Shown: one piece after another, positions 24,035 through 32,053 of the stretch
How the letters are laid out: every line of letters starts with the position of its first letter
How positions within the stretch are numbered: position 1 is the first letter of the stretch
Assembly (NCBI GenBank): GCA_015065725.1
Contig: SVPV01000019.1
Location: 1 to 42,422 of the forward strand
Direction: 5' to 3'
Length of the DNA stretch: 42,422 nt
Origin: Oscillospiraceae bacterium
Lineage (GTDB): Bacteria > Bacillota > Clostridia > Oscillospirales > Acutalibacteraceae
Program-made: the position numbers and the translations under genes
The notes under the pieces: model-generated
Database searches by the model: none
Told to the model about the DNA's origin: nothing
Seen by the model: only the letters and a program-made list of their open reading frames with translations

Positions 24035-25438
24035 TTACTTATCGGTATCAACCTTAGTTTCTTCAATTAGTTCTTTTACCAATTTTTCGTTTTCAGCCTG
24101 CTTTTCAAAGCCCTCGGTGCTTTCCTTTTGGAACATAACACGAATAGTGGTAAGTATCAGCTTCAAATCCAAAAGAATAGAATAATTTTCTATATACATT
24201 AAATCTAAACGCAGTTTATCATACGCACTGGTATTATACTTACCGTAAATCTGTGCATATCCTGTAAGACCGCCCTTAACCTTTAATCTATAAACAAATT
24301 CAGGTATTTCCTTTGTGTATTGCTCAACATGCTCAACACGCTCAGGACGCGGACCTACTACACTCATATCACCCTTTAAAATATTAAATATTTGGGGCAA
24401 CTCGTCTATACGGATTGCACGGATAATATTTCCAACCTTTGTAATACGCGGGTCCTTGCCAGTAGCAGGAATAGATTCACCCGAAGCCTCGGCATTAACT
24501 ATCATACTTCTGAACTTCAAAATATCAAAGCACTCGCTGTCGCGTGTAACTCTTTTCTGTTTATAAAACACAGGACCGCCGTCTTCTAGTTTTATTGCAA
24601 GTGCCACTACAAGCATAATAGGAGCCGCAGGAATCATAGCTATAAGACAAAGCGTTATATCTAAAATTCGCTTTAAGGCCTTTTGGGTTATTGTAAGTCC
24701 TGTGCCTTTAACAAGAAAAATAGGTGTGTCAAAAAGGCTCACACTTCTAGCACCCCTTAAAATAACGTCGGTTATTTTAGGAACAACATAAACCCTTAAC
24801 TCATTTTCATAGCAGAACTTTAATATATCGTTTCGTATTTGTGCAGGAACATCGTTTAAAATTACTGCCTCATATTTTACAATTTCTTCACAGATTTTAC
24901 TAAAATCTTCCTCAGCCGAAATAAGCTTTTCAATTTTATACTTGTCACGGCGGGAATCAAGCTTAATTTTTAGACCGACAGCCTCATCGGTTCCGAAAAT
25001 CATAATCATTTTATGCGGAGCATAAGTATTATGATAAATCCTGTTATATAAGAATATAAACGCTATTGCCATAAAGACTTCTGTTACCGTCAGCAAAATT
25101 ATTGGCACGGGGGTTATCATATGGTTTTGAATAAGACAATGCTGAAAATAGGTTAAAAAGTTAGTGATTAATATGCCCACCCACTGTGCAAGGCATAAAT
25201 CAAATTTTCTCAAGTTGCCAAACTGAAATCCGTCCGAATTTTTTACAACTGCAAAAAATATTATTCCGTAAATACCCATGAGGACATATTTTCCCCTTGC
25301 GGTAAAAAAGCTATCAAGATTATATCCGTGACGCCAAAACAAATAATACGTTACACATAAAATTATAACTTCAATGAAAGTTTCAATTCCGCGTACAAGA
25401 CCTTTGGTGCTTTCGCGTCTTTTGCTTTTAGCCCTCAT
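24035..25438 (-). CDS. Polyprenyl-phosphate sugar-phosphate transferase (WcaJ/WbaP-type)
   Basis: This 467-residue protein starts capsule or exopolysaccharide synthesis by moving a sugar phosphate from UDP-sugar to undecaprenyl phosphate. The N-terminal part has several membrane helices (about 15-140) and a nucleotide-binding-like middle. The C-terminal bacterial sugar transferase domain starts near 255 with KRILDITLCLIA and contains GPVFYKQKRV, FDILKFRSM, RIDELPQIFNILKGDMSVVGPRPE and GGLTGYAQI. It stands alone behind its own promoter. The usual Wzx/Wzy genes are not nearby, so it may work with genes elsewhere. Confidence 0.92.
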   Translation of the reverse strand: MRAKSKRRESTKGLVRGIETFIEVIILCVTYYLFWRHGYNLDSFFTARGKYVLMGIYGIIFFAVVKNSDGFQFGNLRKFDLCLAQWVGILITNFLTYFQHCLIQNHMITPVPIILLTVTEVFMAIAFIFLYNRIYHNTYAPHKMIMIFGTDEAVGLKIKLDSRRDKYKIEKLISAEEDFSKICEEIVKYEAVILNDVPAQIRNDILKFCYENELRVYVVPKITDVILRGARSVSLFDTPIFLVKGTGLTITQKALKRILDITLCLIAMIPAAPIMLVVALAIKLEDGGPVFYKQKRVTRDSECFDILKFRSMIVNAEASGESIPATGKDPRITKVGNIIRAIRIDELPQIFNILKGDMSVVGPRPERVEHVEQYTKEIPEFVYRLKVKGGLTGYAQIYGKYNTSAYDKLRLDLMYIENYSILLDLKLILTTIRVMFQKESTEGFEKQAENEKLVKELIEETKVDTDK

Positions 25439-25513
25439 ATTTTTTCTCCTTTTATAAAATGTTATTTATCCATACGATTTTGGACACAAATCGACAACAC
25501 ATTAATTTTGTAC

Positions 25514-25542
25514 ATTTTACCATATTGCTTAGCGGAAATCAA
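25514..25542 (-). promoter_or_regulatory. Promoter of the sugar transferase gene
   Basis: TTGATT (25537-25542) and TAAAAT (25514-25519) are 17 bp apart on the minus strand. About 20 bp further upstream lies a small palindrome, TACTGAA-N7-TTCAGTA (25563-25583), of unknown meaning. Confidence 0.6.
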
Positions 25543-25600
25543 GGAATAATTACTTTTTACAATACTGAACATTTTATTCAGTACATTCACATATAGTATA

Positions 25601-25638
25601 AAACAAGCCCCGAAAGCAATAAATTCGGGGCTTGTTTT
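25601..25638 (-). terminator. Terminator of the ZIP-fprA-rubredoxin operon
   Basis: AACAAGCCCCGAA pairs with TTCGGGGCTTGTT over a short loop, starting 8 bp after the rubredoxin stop. Confidence 0.85.
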
Positions 25639-25646
25639 AAATTTAA

Positions 25647-25778
25647 TTATTCGGCGGAAAACTGATCCTTGCCAACTGCACAAAGCGGACAGGTCCAATC
25701 CTCAGGCAATTCTGCAAATGGTGTACCCTCTGCTTCCTCGTCGTAAACATATCCGCAAACATCGCAAACATATTTCAT
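25647..25778 (-). CDS. rd: Rubredoxin
   Basis: A 43-codon gene starts at ATG 25776-25778 behind GGAGG. It encodes [14 protein letters not shown] near the N-terminus and [14 protein letters not shown] near the C-terminus. The four cysteines (5, 8, 30 and 33) are the two CxxC iron ligands of rubredoxin. It is slightly shorter than the usual 52-54 residues because the loop between the two knuckles is reduced. It lies 64 bp downstream of the flavodiiron protein gene and is the likely electron donor to it. Confidence 0.93.
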   Translation of the reverse strand: MKYVCDVCGYVYDEEAEGTPFAELPEDWTCPLCAVGKDQFSAE

Positions 25779-25842
25779 AATCAAAAGCCTCCTTTTAGTT
25801 GTATTTTATTATTTACCATTATTAAAAAAATAGTCAAATATG

Positions 25843-26991
25843 TTAAATAATCTCTTTTGCCAGAGCTTTAATTTGCTCTATATTTTCATTCTTCACCGAG
25901 GAATGTATGGTAACCGTTGTATCGGTAAAATCAATATTTTTGCTGTTTTCAAGCATTTTCTTAATGGTTTTTGCTGCCACAGGTGCCCAGCTTCCGTTTT
26001 CTATAATGCCGATTTTTCGGTTTTTAAAGCCACGCTCGCTTAGCTCGTGCAAGAACTCACGCATAAAGGGGAAAATCTCGCCGTTATAGGTGGTTGTTGC
26101 AAGAACAAGTTTTCCGTAACGGAAAGCGTCCTCTACAGCCTCTGCCATATCGCACCTTGCAAGGTCGTTAACGCTGACTTTTGGGCATCCGTTTGCCAAA
26201 AGCTCCTTTTCTAAAAGCTCTACAGCCTTTTTGGTGTTACCGTAAACCGAGGTGTAGCAAATAAGCACACCCTCACTTTCAACTCCGTACGAAGTCCAAA
26301 TATTATAAAGATTTAAATAATATTCTAGGTTTTCTGAAAGTACAGGTCCGTGTAAGGGGCATATAACCTTAATATCAAGTCCTGCTAATTTTTTAAGCAC
26401 TGCACCCGCCTGAACACCGTACTTGCCAACTATACCAAAATAGTATCTTCTAGCCTCGCACGCCCAATCCTCATCACAGTCAAGGGCACCGAATTTGCCG
26501 AAAGCATCTGCTGAAAACAGCACCTTGTCACTGCTGTCGTAACTCATCATAACCTCAGGCCAATGTACCATCGGGGCAGTATAAAAGCTCAAATTATGTT
26601 GACCGAGAGATAATGTATCGCCGTCTTTTACCACAATTCTGCGGTCTTCGTAGCTTTCCCCGAAAAACTTTTCCATCATAGCAAACGCTTTGTCGGTAGA
26701 AACTATCAACGCCTCTTTGTAGGTATTTGCAAACTTATCAATATTTGCCGAATGGTCAGGCTCCATATGATGCACTATTAAGTAATCAGGCTTTCTGCCG
26801 TCTAGCTCTGATTTCAAATTATTAAGCCATTCATCACCGAATTTGCCGTCAACAGTATCCATAACAGCGATTTTTTCATCAATTATTAAGTATGAATTAT
26901 ATGCCATACCGTTTGGTACTGTGTACTGTCCCTCAAACAAATCAATTTTATGGTCGTTTACGCCAATATATTTAATATCCTTTGTAATCAT
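25843..26991 (-). CDS. fprA: Flavodiiron protein (FprA/NorV-type oxygen or NO reductase)
   Basis: This 382-residue class A flavodiiron protein has an N-terminal metallo-beta-lactamase-like diiron domain (1-250) with HxExDH at 75-80 (HMEPDH), APMVHWPE, SADAFG and CPLHGPVL supplying the remaining iron ligands. A C-terminal flavodoxin domain (about 253-382) starts at VLICYTSVYGNTKKA with the FMN phosphate loop. In clostridia such enzymes reduce O2 to water or NO to N2O using rubredoxin. The rubredoxin gene follows directly, and a ZIP metal transporter gene lies 13 bp upstream in the same operon. Confidence 0.95.
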   Translation of the reverse strand: MITKDIKYIGVNDHKIDLFEGQYTVPNGMAYNSYLIIDEKIAVMDTVDGKFGDEWLNNLKSELDGRKPDYLIVHHMEPDHSANIDKFANTYKEALIVSTDKAFAMMEKFFGESYEDRRIVVKDGDTLSLGQHNLSFYTAPMVHWPEVMMSYDSSDKVLFSADAFGKFGALDCDEDWACEARRYYFGIVGKYGVQAGAVLKKLAGLDIKVICPLHGPVLSENLEYYLNLYNIWTSYGVESEGVLICYTSVYGNTKKAVELLEKELLANGCPKVSVNDLARCDMAEAVEDAFRYGKLVLATTTYNGEIFPFMREFLHELSERGFKNRKIGIIENGSWAPVAAKTIKKMLENSKNIDFTDTTVTIHSSVKNENIEQIKALAKEII

Positions 26992-27004
26992 TTTAAACTC
27001 CTTT

Positions 27005-27763
27005 TTACTTCATTAAAACATCTAATACTAACATTAGGCAAAAGCCTATTAAAAGCGAGAACGTAGCCGCACGCTCACTTCCGTGGGAATGTGTTTCGGG
27101 TATCATTTCATCGCTTATTACATAAAGCATCGTACCGCCTGCAAAGGCAAGTGCAAAGGGCAAAACGGCACTTGAAAGACTTACCGCAAAGAAGCCGAGC
27201 AGAGTGCCTACAACCTCTATTACACCTGTAACAACGGCGATTAAAAACGCCCTTTTGTGACTAATTCCCGAAGATAGCATAGGTGCTATTATAACCATAC
27301 CCTCAGGAATATTTTGAAGTGCTATACCGCCGGCTATTGTAATTGCCCTACCGCTATCACCCGTACCAAAGCCAACACCTGCGGCAATACCCTCGGGCAG
27401 ATTGTGTATAGCAATAGCAATAACGAATAAAATAACGCGGTTTAGCTGTTCTTGTTTTTCGGGGTGAGCCTCACTGTCTACACCTGTAAGGCGGTGTAGA
27501 TGAGGAACTAATTTATCAATTAAATTGACACATAAAGCACCGCAAAAAACGCCTAACACTGTTACCAACAGCTTAAATTTTCCGCCATAATCCAACGAGG
27601 GCAGTATAAGCCCTATAACAGATGCCGAAAGCATAACCCCCGCCGCAAAGGAAAGCACGATATCACTAAACTTATGGGTGGCTTTTTTGAATATAAAACC
27701 AAAAATCGCACCTATAACTGATGCACCGCCGACACCAAGGGCTGTGAGCAATACTATCTGCAT
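27005..27763 (-). CDS. ZIP-family metal transporter
   Basis: This 252-residue, eight-helix protein carries the ZIP metal-site motifs HNLPEGIAAG in helix 4 and LQNIPEGMVI in helix 5. A His-containing cytoplasmic loop (LVPHLHRLTG) lies before helix 4, and the late ETHSHGSE loop lies before the last helix. It probably imports Zn2+, Fe2+ or Mn2+. It is the first gene of an operon with fprA and rubredoxin; iron supply to a diiron enzyme would make biological sense, but metal choice is inference. An RBS (TTGAGGTG) precedes the ATG, and a weak TTGATT/TAATAT pair lies about 35 bp further up. Confidence 0.88.
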   Translation of the reverse strand: MQIVLLTALGVGGASVIGAIFGFIFKKATHKFSDIVLSFAAGVMLSASVIGLILPSLDYGGKFKLLVTVLGVFCGALCVNLIDKLVPHLHRLTGVDSEAHPEKQEQLNRVILFVIAIAIHNLPEGIAAGVGFGTGDSGRAITIAGGIALQNIPEGMVIIAPMLSSGISHKRAFLIAVVTGVIEVVGTLLGFFAVSLSSAVLPFALAFAGGTMLYVISDEMIPETHSHGSERAATFSLLIGFCLMLVLDVLMK

Positions 27764-27874
27764 ATTTTCACCTCAAAACAATTAATCCTATTTTATATTA
27801 ACACAATTCCACCAAAAATCAATCCGTTTTCTTTAATGTTTTAATTTTTTTCATAATTTTTATTAAAGTATTAC

Positions 27875-27904
27875 TTGACACTAGGGTGACTCTTATAGTA
27901 TAAT
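27875..27904 (+). promoter_or_regulatory. Promoter of rpsU
   Basis: Consensus TTGACA (27875-27880) and TATAAT (27899-27904) are 18 bp apart, about 50 bp before the GTG start, followed by a very strong RBS (GGAGGGAGGG). Confidence 0.85.
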
Positions 27905-27953
27905 AACTCTTGCAAGTATTACCCCTGCAATTCTGCGGAGGGAGGGAATTTAA

Positions 27954-28130
27954 GTGAGTCAGGTAAGAATTAAAGAGAACGAATCGCTCGATAACGCATT
28001 ACGCCGTTTTAAAAGACAAACTGCTAAAGACGGTGTTATTCAAGAGGTTCGTAAGAGAGAGCATTATGAGAAGCCCTCTGTAAAGCGTAAAAAGAAGTCG
28101 GAAGCTGCTCGTAAGAGAAAGTTCCGCTAA
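27954..28130 (+). CDS. rpsU: 30S ribosomal protein S21
   Basis: A 58-codon gene begins with GTG directly behind GGAGGGAGGG. The product has S21 features: [16 protein letters not shown] near the start, then an Arg/Lys-rich helical tail [15 protein letters not shown]. The length is the Firmicute norm (57-58). It is monocistronic, with a consensus promoter and a terminator immediately behind it. Confidence 0.96.
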   Translation: MSQVRIKENESLDNALRRFKRQTAKDGVIQEVRKREHYEKPSVKRKKKSEAARKRKFR

Positions 28131-28146
28131 TTTTCATGTAAATAAA

Positions 28147-28182
28147 AGGACGGATGCTTGCAAGCACCCGTCCTTATTTTTT
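28147..28182 (+). terminator. Terminator of rpsU
   Basis: AAGGACGG-TGCTTG pairs with CAAGCA-CCGTCCTT (one internal mismatch) followed by TATTTTTT. The YqeG start follows only about 12 bp later, so some read-through may feed the next operon. Confidence 0.85.
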
Positions 28183-28193
28183 GGTGATTAAAT

Positions 28194-28697
28194 ATGTTTT
28201 TTAGACCTACAATAAAGATACCGAGAGTTACCGATATTACGGTTGAACTCTTAAAAAGGCACAATATAACAGCACTTATATTAGACGTTGACAACACCCT
28301 TTCCACACATCACGGCGAGGTCTTGACCGAGGGGCTTGAAGACTGGCTTTCGTATATGCACAAACAGGGTATAAAGCTTACCGTGCTTTCTAATTCAAAG
28401 GAAAGACGTGTTGCCCCCTTTGCTAAAAAAATAGGTCTTGATTTTATCAGCCTTGGCTTAAAGCCACTACCTTTTGGATATATCAGAGCCGTTAAAAAGC
28501 TAGGTGTTAAGCGTAAAAACGCCGCTATTGTGGGCGACCAGATTTTTACCGATATCATAGGCGGTAATACCGTGGGTGTTAAAACCGTTCTTTTAACACC
28601 TATAAAACTAGAGGACGGTTGGTCCTTTAAGCTTCGCAGAAAACTTGAAAAATTTCTTATAAAACATCTTAAAATTAAAGATACGGAGGTACTGTGA
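28194..28697 (+). CDS. yqeG: YqeG-family HAD phosphatase (subfamily IIIA)
   Basis: This 167-residue HAD protein has motif I DVDNTL at 31-36 (nucleophile Asp31, acid/base Asp33), motif II LSNSKE, the conserved lysine in KPLPFG and motif III GDQIFTDIIGGN. YqeG proteins are conserved in Firmicutes; their substrate is unsettled, and related enzymes act on phosphatidylglycerophosphate. It overlaps the next gene by one base (TGATG), so the two are translationally coupled. Confidence 0.92.
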   Translation: MFFRPTIKIPRVTDITVELLKRHNITALILDVDNTLSTHHGEVLTEGLEDWLSYMHKQGIKLTVLSNSKERRVAPFAKKIGLDFISLGLKPLPFGYIRAVKKLGVKRKNAAIVGDQIFTDIIGGNTVGVKTVLLTPIKLEDGWSFKLRRKLEKFLIKHLKIKDTEVL

Positions 28698-29545
28698 TGG
28701 CAGCCTTGTTTGGACCTGCAGGCAATTCTGAAAGCTTTACAAAAATGGGCTACAAGCACAGCCTTGACGTGCCAGAATATCTGGTACGAATGGGACTTGA
28801 TGCCTTTGAATACCAATGCGGCAGAGGTGTGAATATCGGTCTTGATAAAGCGGCAGAGCTTGGCAAAAAGGCACGTGATAAAAACATACAACTGTCACTT
28901 CACGCACCTTATTACATTTCTATGTCCTCAGTCGAAGAAGAAAAGCGTCTTAACTCTATAAATTATATTCTTGCAAGTGCGAGTGCCGTAAACGCAATGG
29001 GCGGAGATAGAATTGTAGTGCATACAGGCTCGTGCGGTAAAATCTCACGTGAGGAGGCACTAAGCCTTGCTACCCACACAATGCATTTGGCTCTTGATGC
29101 TCTTGATAACGCGGGACTTTCGCATATTCACATCTGCCCAGAAACTATGGGTAAGGTCAATCAGCTTGGCACCTTAGACGAGGTTATGGAGCTTTGCTTG
29201 ATTGACGAAAGGCTTATTCCCTGTATCGATTTTGGTCACCTTAACGCACGAGACCAAGGCGTAATCAGAGGATATGACGATTTTGCTTTTATACTTGATA
29301 CTATAGAAAACAAGCTAGGTCTTGACCGTTTAAAAATATTCCATTCGCATTTTTCAAAAATCGAGTACAGTGCGGGTGGCGAAAAACGTCACCTAACATT
29401 TGAAGATACCGTTTACGGTCCCGATTTTGAACCGCTTATGGAATTAGTTTATAAAAAACAGCTCTCCCCTACCTTTATATGCGAATCGGCAGGCACTCAA
29501 GCCGAAGATTCAAAAGCTATGAAAGACTACTATTGTTCACTTTAG
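28697..29545 (+). CDS. Endonuclease IV-like AP endonuclease (TIM barrel)
   Basis: This protein (about 282 residues) belongs to the AP endonuclease 2/Nfo family of Zn-dependent TIM barrels that cut DNA at abasic sites. Metal-ligand motifs are in order: LSLHAPYYI, VVHTGSCG, CPETMGK, CIDFGHLNAR, FHSHFSKIEY and the final CESAGTQAEDS. I start at ATG 28697 rather than the GTG one codon earlier because GGAGGT at 28685-28690 then has a normal six-base spacing. The length is close to E. coli Nfo (285). Confidence 0.88.
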   Translation: MAALFGPAGNSESFTKMGYKHSLDVPEYLVRMGLDAFEYQCGRGVNIGLDKAAELGKKARDKNIQLSLHAPYYISMSSVEEEKRLNSINYILASASAVNAMGGDRIVVHTGSCGKISREEALSLATHTMHLALDALDNAGLSHIHICPETMGKVNQLGTLDEVMELCLIDERLIPCIDFGHLNARDQGVIRGYDDFAFILDTIENKLGLDRLKIFHSHFSKIEYSAGGEKRHLTFEDTVYGPDFEPLMELVYKKQLSPTFICESAGTQAEDSKAMKDYYCSL

Positions 29546-29569
29546 CAGGTGGGGTTTGTCTATTAAGCC

Positions 29570-29598
29570 TTGCAAAAAATTATTGTGTATGTTAAACT
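29570..29598 (+). promoter_or_regulatory. Putative promoter of the DtxR/MntR-type gene
   Basis: TTGCAA (29570-29575) and TAAACT (29593-29598) are 17 bp apart; a stray TATAAT at 29602-29607 has no partner at suitable distance. GGAGG precedes the ATG at 29637. Confidence 0.4.
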
Positions 29599-29636
29599 AA
29601 ATATAATGTAAAATATGTTAATCGGAGGTTTCCTAT

Positions 29637-29999
29637 ATGTCCTTGCACGAATCTGCGGAGATGTATCTCGAAACAATATATGTGCTTTCAGAAAAATCTG
29701 ATTGTGTGCACAGCATTGACGTTGCCGAATATATAGGTTATTCAAAGCCAAGCGTCAGCCGTGCGGTAAACCTTTTAAAACAGGGCGGATATTTGGTTAT
29801 GGCTGAAGACGGTGTTTTAAGTCTTACCGATGAAGGAAGGCTTGCCGCAAAAAAGATTTTTGAACGCCACACCGTTTTATCACAGTTTTTGGCACTTATT
29901 GGCGTAAGTGATGAAACCGCCGCAAAAGATGCTTGCAAAATAGAACACGTTGTAAGCGATGAAACTATTATGGCTATTAAAAAATTTATAGAAAAATAA
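29637..29999 (+). CDS. DtxR/MntR-family metal-dependent transcriptional regulator
   Basis: This 120-residue protein has an N-terminal winged helix (5-65) with the family start ESAEMYLETIY and recognition-helix region SKPSVSRAVNLLKQGGYL. A metal-binding and dimerisation domain follows, with ERHTVLSQFL and DACKIEHVVSDE, where the ERH and EH residues match MntR metal ligands. It is shorter than MntR (142) and has no SH3-like domain. It probably senses Mn2+ or Fe2+; a ZIP transporter lies about 1.9 kb away on the other strand and could be a target, but this is speculation. Confidence 0.88.
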   Translation: MSLHESAEMYLETIYVLSEKSDCVHSIDVAEYIGYSKPSVSRAVNLLKQGGYLVMAEDGVLSLTDEGRLAAKKIFERHTVLSQFLALIGVSDETAAKDACKIEHVVSDETIMAIKKFIEK

Positions 30000-30007
30000 T
30001 TATATAA

Positions 30008-30045
30008 ACGGGCAGTGAATAAAAATTCACTGCCCGTCAATTTTT
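30008..30045. terminator. Bidirectional terminator
   Basis: ACGGGCAGTGAAT pairs perfectly with ATTCACTGCCCGT around a four-base loop and is followed by a T-run (TCAATTTTT). It closes the DtxR-type gene and the converging GerQ-like gene. Confidence 0.85.
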
Positions 30046-30451
30046 AATAATTGCTTAAAAGACTGTTATAATCGTTATTATGAATTATTGTAACAAATCT
30101 GATTGAATCGCTGTCACAAACTAAGGTTGCATTGTTTTTTGACCGCAAAACTATAAAGCCGGCACCCACCGTCATAAGTATTCCCGTACGGGATATAAGC
30201 TGACCGCCTAATAAATGCTCAACCCTTACAAGCTTTCCTATGTGCTTTAAAAGAAAGGCAGGCATATATGCTGTATTCTTAAGCTCTATGGGTAAATTGC
30301 GGTTGTCTGTCGGTATATATGACATATTACCGTTCTCGACCGTTACAGTAGACACAGTTCCCATATTGTTTCTATCATTCACACTCAAATAGTTTTCATA
30401 ATGTGTTAAATCGGCCTCATTGTTTATTGGCGACGGAAGATTTTCTCTCAT
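30044..30451 (-). CDS. GerQ-like (spore coat) small protein, tentative
   Basis: This 135-residue protein has a polar, Asn-rich N-terminal half and a compact C-terminal domain, FLLKHIGKLVRVEHLLGG, then SRTGILMTVGAGFIVLRS and DSIRFVTIIH. It resembles the beta-barrel core of spore coat protein GerQ and related clostridial proteins. I use the second ATG (30449-30451) because AGGTGG sits six bases ahead of it; the first ATG (30457) touches the RBS. The upstream region has a sigma-K-like promoter (30485-30511), which independently supports late mother-cell expression. Function remains unproven. Confidence 0.55.
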   Translation of the reverse strand: MRENLPSPINNEADLTHYENYLSVNDRNNMGTVSTVTVENGNMSYIPTDNRNLPIELKNTAYMPAFLLKHIGKLVRVEHLLGGQLISRTGILMTVGAGFIVLRSKNNATLVCDSDSIRFVTIIHNNDYNSLLSNY

Positions 30452-30484
30452 AAGCATCCACCTTTCAAAACATTCCGTTCAATC

Positions 30485-30511
30485 TATTTTATGCAAGCCG
30501 AAAACTTTTGT
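30485..30511 (-). promoter_or_regulatory. Candidate sigma-K promoter of the GerQ-like gene
   Basis: On the minus strand AC (30510-30511) and CATAAAATA (30485-30493) are 16 bp apart. This fits the mother-cell sigma-K pattern (AC, then CATAnnnTA). No good sigma-A promoter is seen for this gene. Confidence 0.45.
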
Positions 30512-30554
30512 TATGACTTAAATATAAACAAATTGAAAATTTATAAAAAAATAA

Positions 30555-30583
30555 TGGAAAATTGTTGCTTTTTATAGTATAAT
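30555..30583 (+). promoter_or_regulatory. Promoter of lemA
   Basis: TATAAT (30578-30583) is clear. The -35 candidate TGGAAA (30555-30560), 17 bp upstream, matches the consensus in four of six positions. GGAGG precedes the chosen ATG. Confidence 0.45.
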
Positions 30584-30636
30584 GTTTGTGTCTATAATAA
30601 TTGTAGGCTTTGATTTTTATTTTGGAGGTAAAAATT

Positions 30637-31209
30637 ATGAAAAAGAAAAGTATTATAATATTAGTTGTTGCTATAGTAGCAGTAATTGCAATTATTGGAA
30701 GTGTTATATCTTCATATAATGATTTTGTTGAGGATTATGAAGAGGTGCAGGCGGCATCGTCTGCAATTTCTACACAGCTTCAGCGTAGAGCAGATTTAAT
30801 ACCAAACTTTGTAGAAACCGTAAAGGGATATACAAATTATGAACAGTCAACGCTGACTGCCGTTACAGAGGCTAGAAGCAAGGTTGCATCCGCTTCTACC
30901 GTTAACGAGCAGGAGCAGGCTTCCGATGAGCTTAACCGTGCAATTTCTATATGGGTTAATGCTGTTACAGAGGCATATCCTGAGCTTAAGGCAAACGAGC
31001 AGTACAGAGCTTTACAAGACGAGCTTGCGGGTACCGAAAACCGTATAGCCGTAGCACGCAAAGATTATAATGAAGACGCTAGAGAATACAACACCGAAAT
31101 TAAGCGTTTTCCGGGTAAAATACTAGCTAGCCTTTTCGGTTTCGAGTCTGTAGATTATTTTGAAGCTGATGCGGGTGCCAGTGCAGTTCCCGAAATAGAT
31201 TTTGATTAA
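30637..31209 (+). CDS. lemA: LemA family protein
   Basis: This 190-residue protein has one N-terminal membrane helix (about 5-27, with a short positively charged tip) followed by a long helical bundle. Family motifs are LQRRADLIPNFVETVKGYTNYE, LTAVTEAR, YPELKANEQYRALQDELAGTENRIAVARKDYNE and YNTEIKRFPG. The start is the ATG at 30637 behind TTGGAGG; an upstream in-frame ATG at 30610 lacks an RBS. LemA function is not settled. It is two bases from the TPM-domain gene, a pairing common in bacteria. Confidence 0.93.
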   Translation: MKKKSIIILVVAIVAVIAIIGSVISSYNDFVEDYEEVQAASSAISTQLQRRADLIPNFVETVKGYTNYEQSTLTAVTEARSKVASASTVNEQEQASDELNRAISIWVNAVTEAYPELKANEQYRALQDELAGTENRIAVARKDYNEDAREYNTEIKRFPGKILASLFGFESVDYFEADAGASAVPEIDFD

Positions 31210-31211
31210 TT

Positions 31212-32015
31212 ATGAAAAAAAGATTTTTAAGGGTATTTTGTATTGCGGTTTTGTGTGTTGTTTGCTTCACACTTACAGCTTGTGAACAGACAGCCGTTCT
31301 TACAAGCAATAAAATCGAGCCGACAGAAAAGTTTTTTGTAAACGATTATGCCGACATAATCACCGAAGAGGATGAGCAAGCCATATACCAAAATGGTGTT
31401 CATTTAAACGATTCTACCACCGCACAGGTAGTTGTAGTAACCGTTGATACCGTAGGTGATGAGGTTATATCCGACTACGCTTTAGAGGTTGGACGTAATT
31501 GGGGCGTTGGCGATAAAGAAAAGGACAACGGCATAGTAATACTGCTAGCCGCAGAGGACAGAGATGTTTATATAGCGGTAGGCTACGGTCTTGAGGGTGC
31601 AATGCCCGACAGTAAAACAGGCCGCATACTTGACGAATACGGTATGCCTTATTTTGAGGCGGATGAATTTTCCACAGGACTTTTAAAGGTGTATAACGCC
31701 GTTTATAATGAAGTTCTTATAGAGTATGGTGTTTCTCCCGATGAGGATTATGTGCCTTTGGACCAATTAGACCAAGGTGACGGTAAAAAGGTCCTTATTT
31801 CGTGGATTATTCTTGTAGTTTTAGTGTTACTTTTCGTGACTGTTTTTGGAAGAAGAGGATTTTTCTTTATTGGCGGTCCACGTCCACCGTTTAGTAGCGG
31901 CGGATTCGGCGGTTTTAGCGGCAGCGGATTTAGCGGCAGAAGCTCGGGAGGCTTTGGCGGCTTCAGAGGCGGTGGCGGTGGCTTCGGCGGCGGCGGAGCA
32001 GGAAGAGGTTTTTAA
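31212..32015 (+). CDS. TPM-domain lipoprotein with glycine-rich tail (YgcG family)
   Basis: This 267-residue protein has a lipoprotein signal with lipobox LTAC (Cys24), a TPM/DUF477 domain (about 40-175; VNDYADIITEEDE, VVVVTVDTV, YALEVGRNWGVGDKEKDNGIVILLA, VGYGLEG), one membrane helix near 197-215 and a tail of about 50 residues made almost only of Gly, Phe, Ser and Arg. The TPM domain is named for thylakoid and phosphatase-like relatives and is often paired with LemA, as here. It is probably membrane-associated with the domain outside the cell. The biological role is unknown. Confidence 0.88.
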   Translation: MKKRFLRVFCIAVLCVVCFTLTACEQTAVLTSNKIEPTEKFFVNDYADIITEEDEQAIYQNGVHLNDSTTAQVVVVTVDTVGDEVISDYALEVGRNWGVGDKEKDNGIVILLAAEDRDVYIAVGYGLEGAMPDSKTGRILDEYGMPYFEADEFSTGLLKVYNAVYNEVLIEYGVSPDEDYVPLDQLDQGDGKKVLISWIILVVLVLLFVTVFGRRGFFFIGGPRPPFSSGGFGGFSGSGFSGRSSGGFGGFRGGGGGFGGGGAGRGF

Positions 32016-32053
32016 TTTAATTAATTTAATTTAATTTTTATTTGGGGATAACA

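Noticed and set aside
25563-25583. Palindrome TACTGAA-N7-TTCAGTA as an operator or terminator
   Set aside because: It lies upstream of the -35 box of the sugar transferase and has no U-tract; with one weak look-alike in the pduC promoter there is not enough to call a regulatory site.
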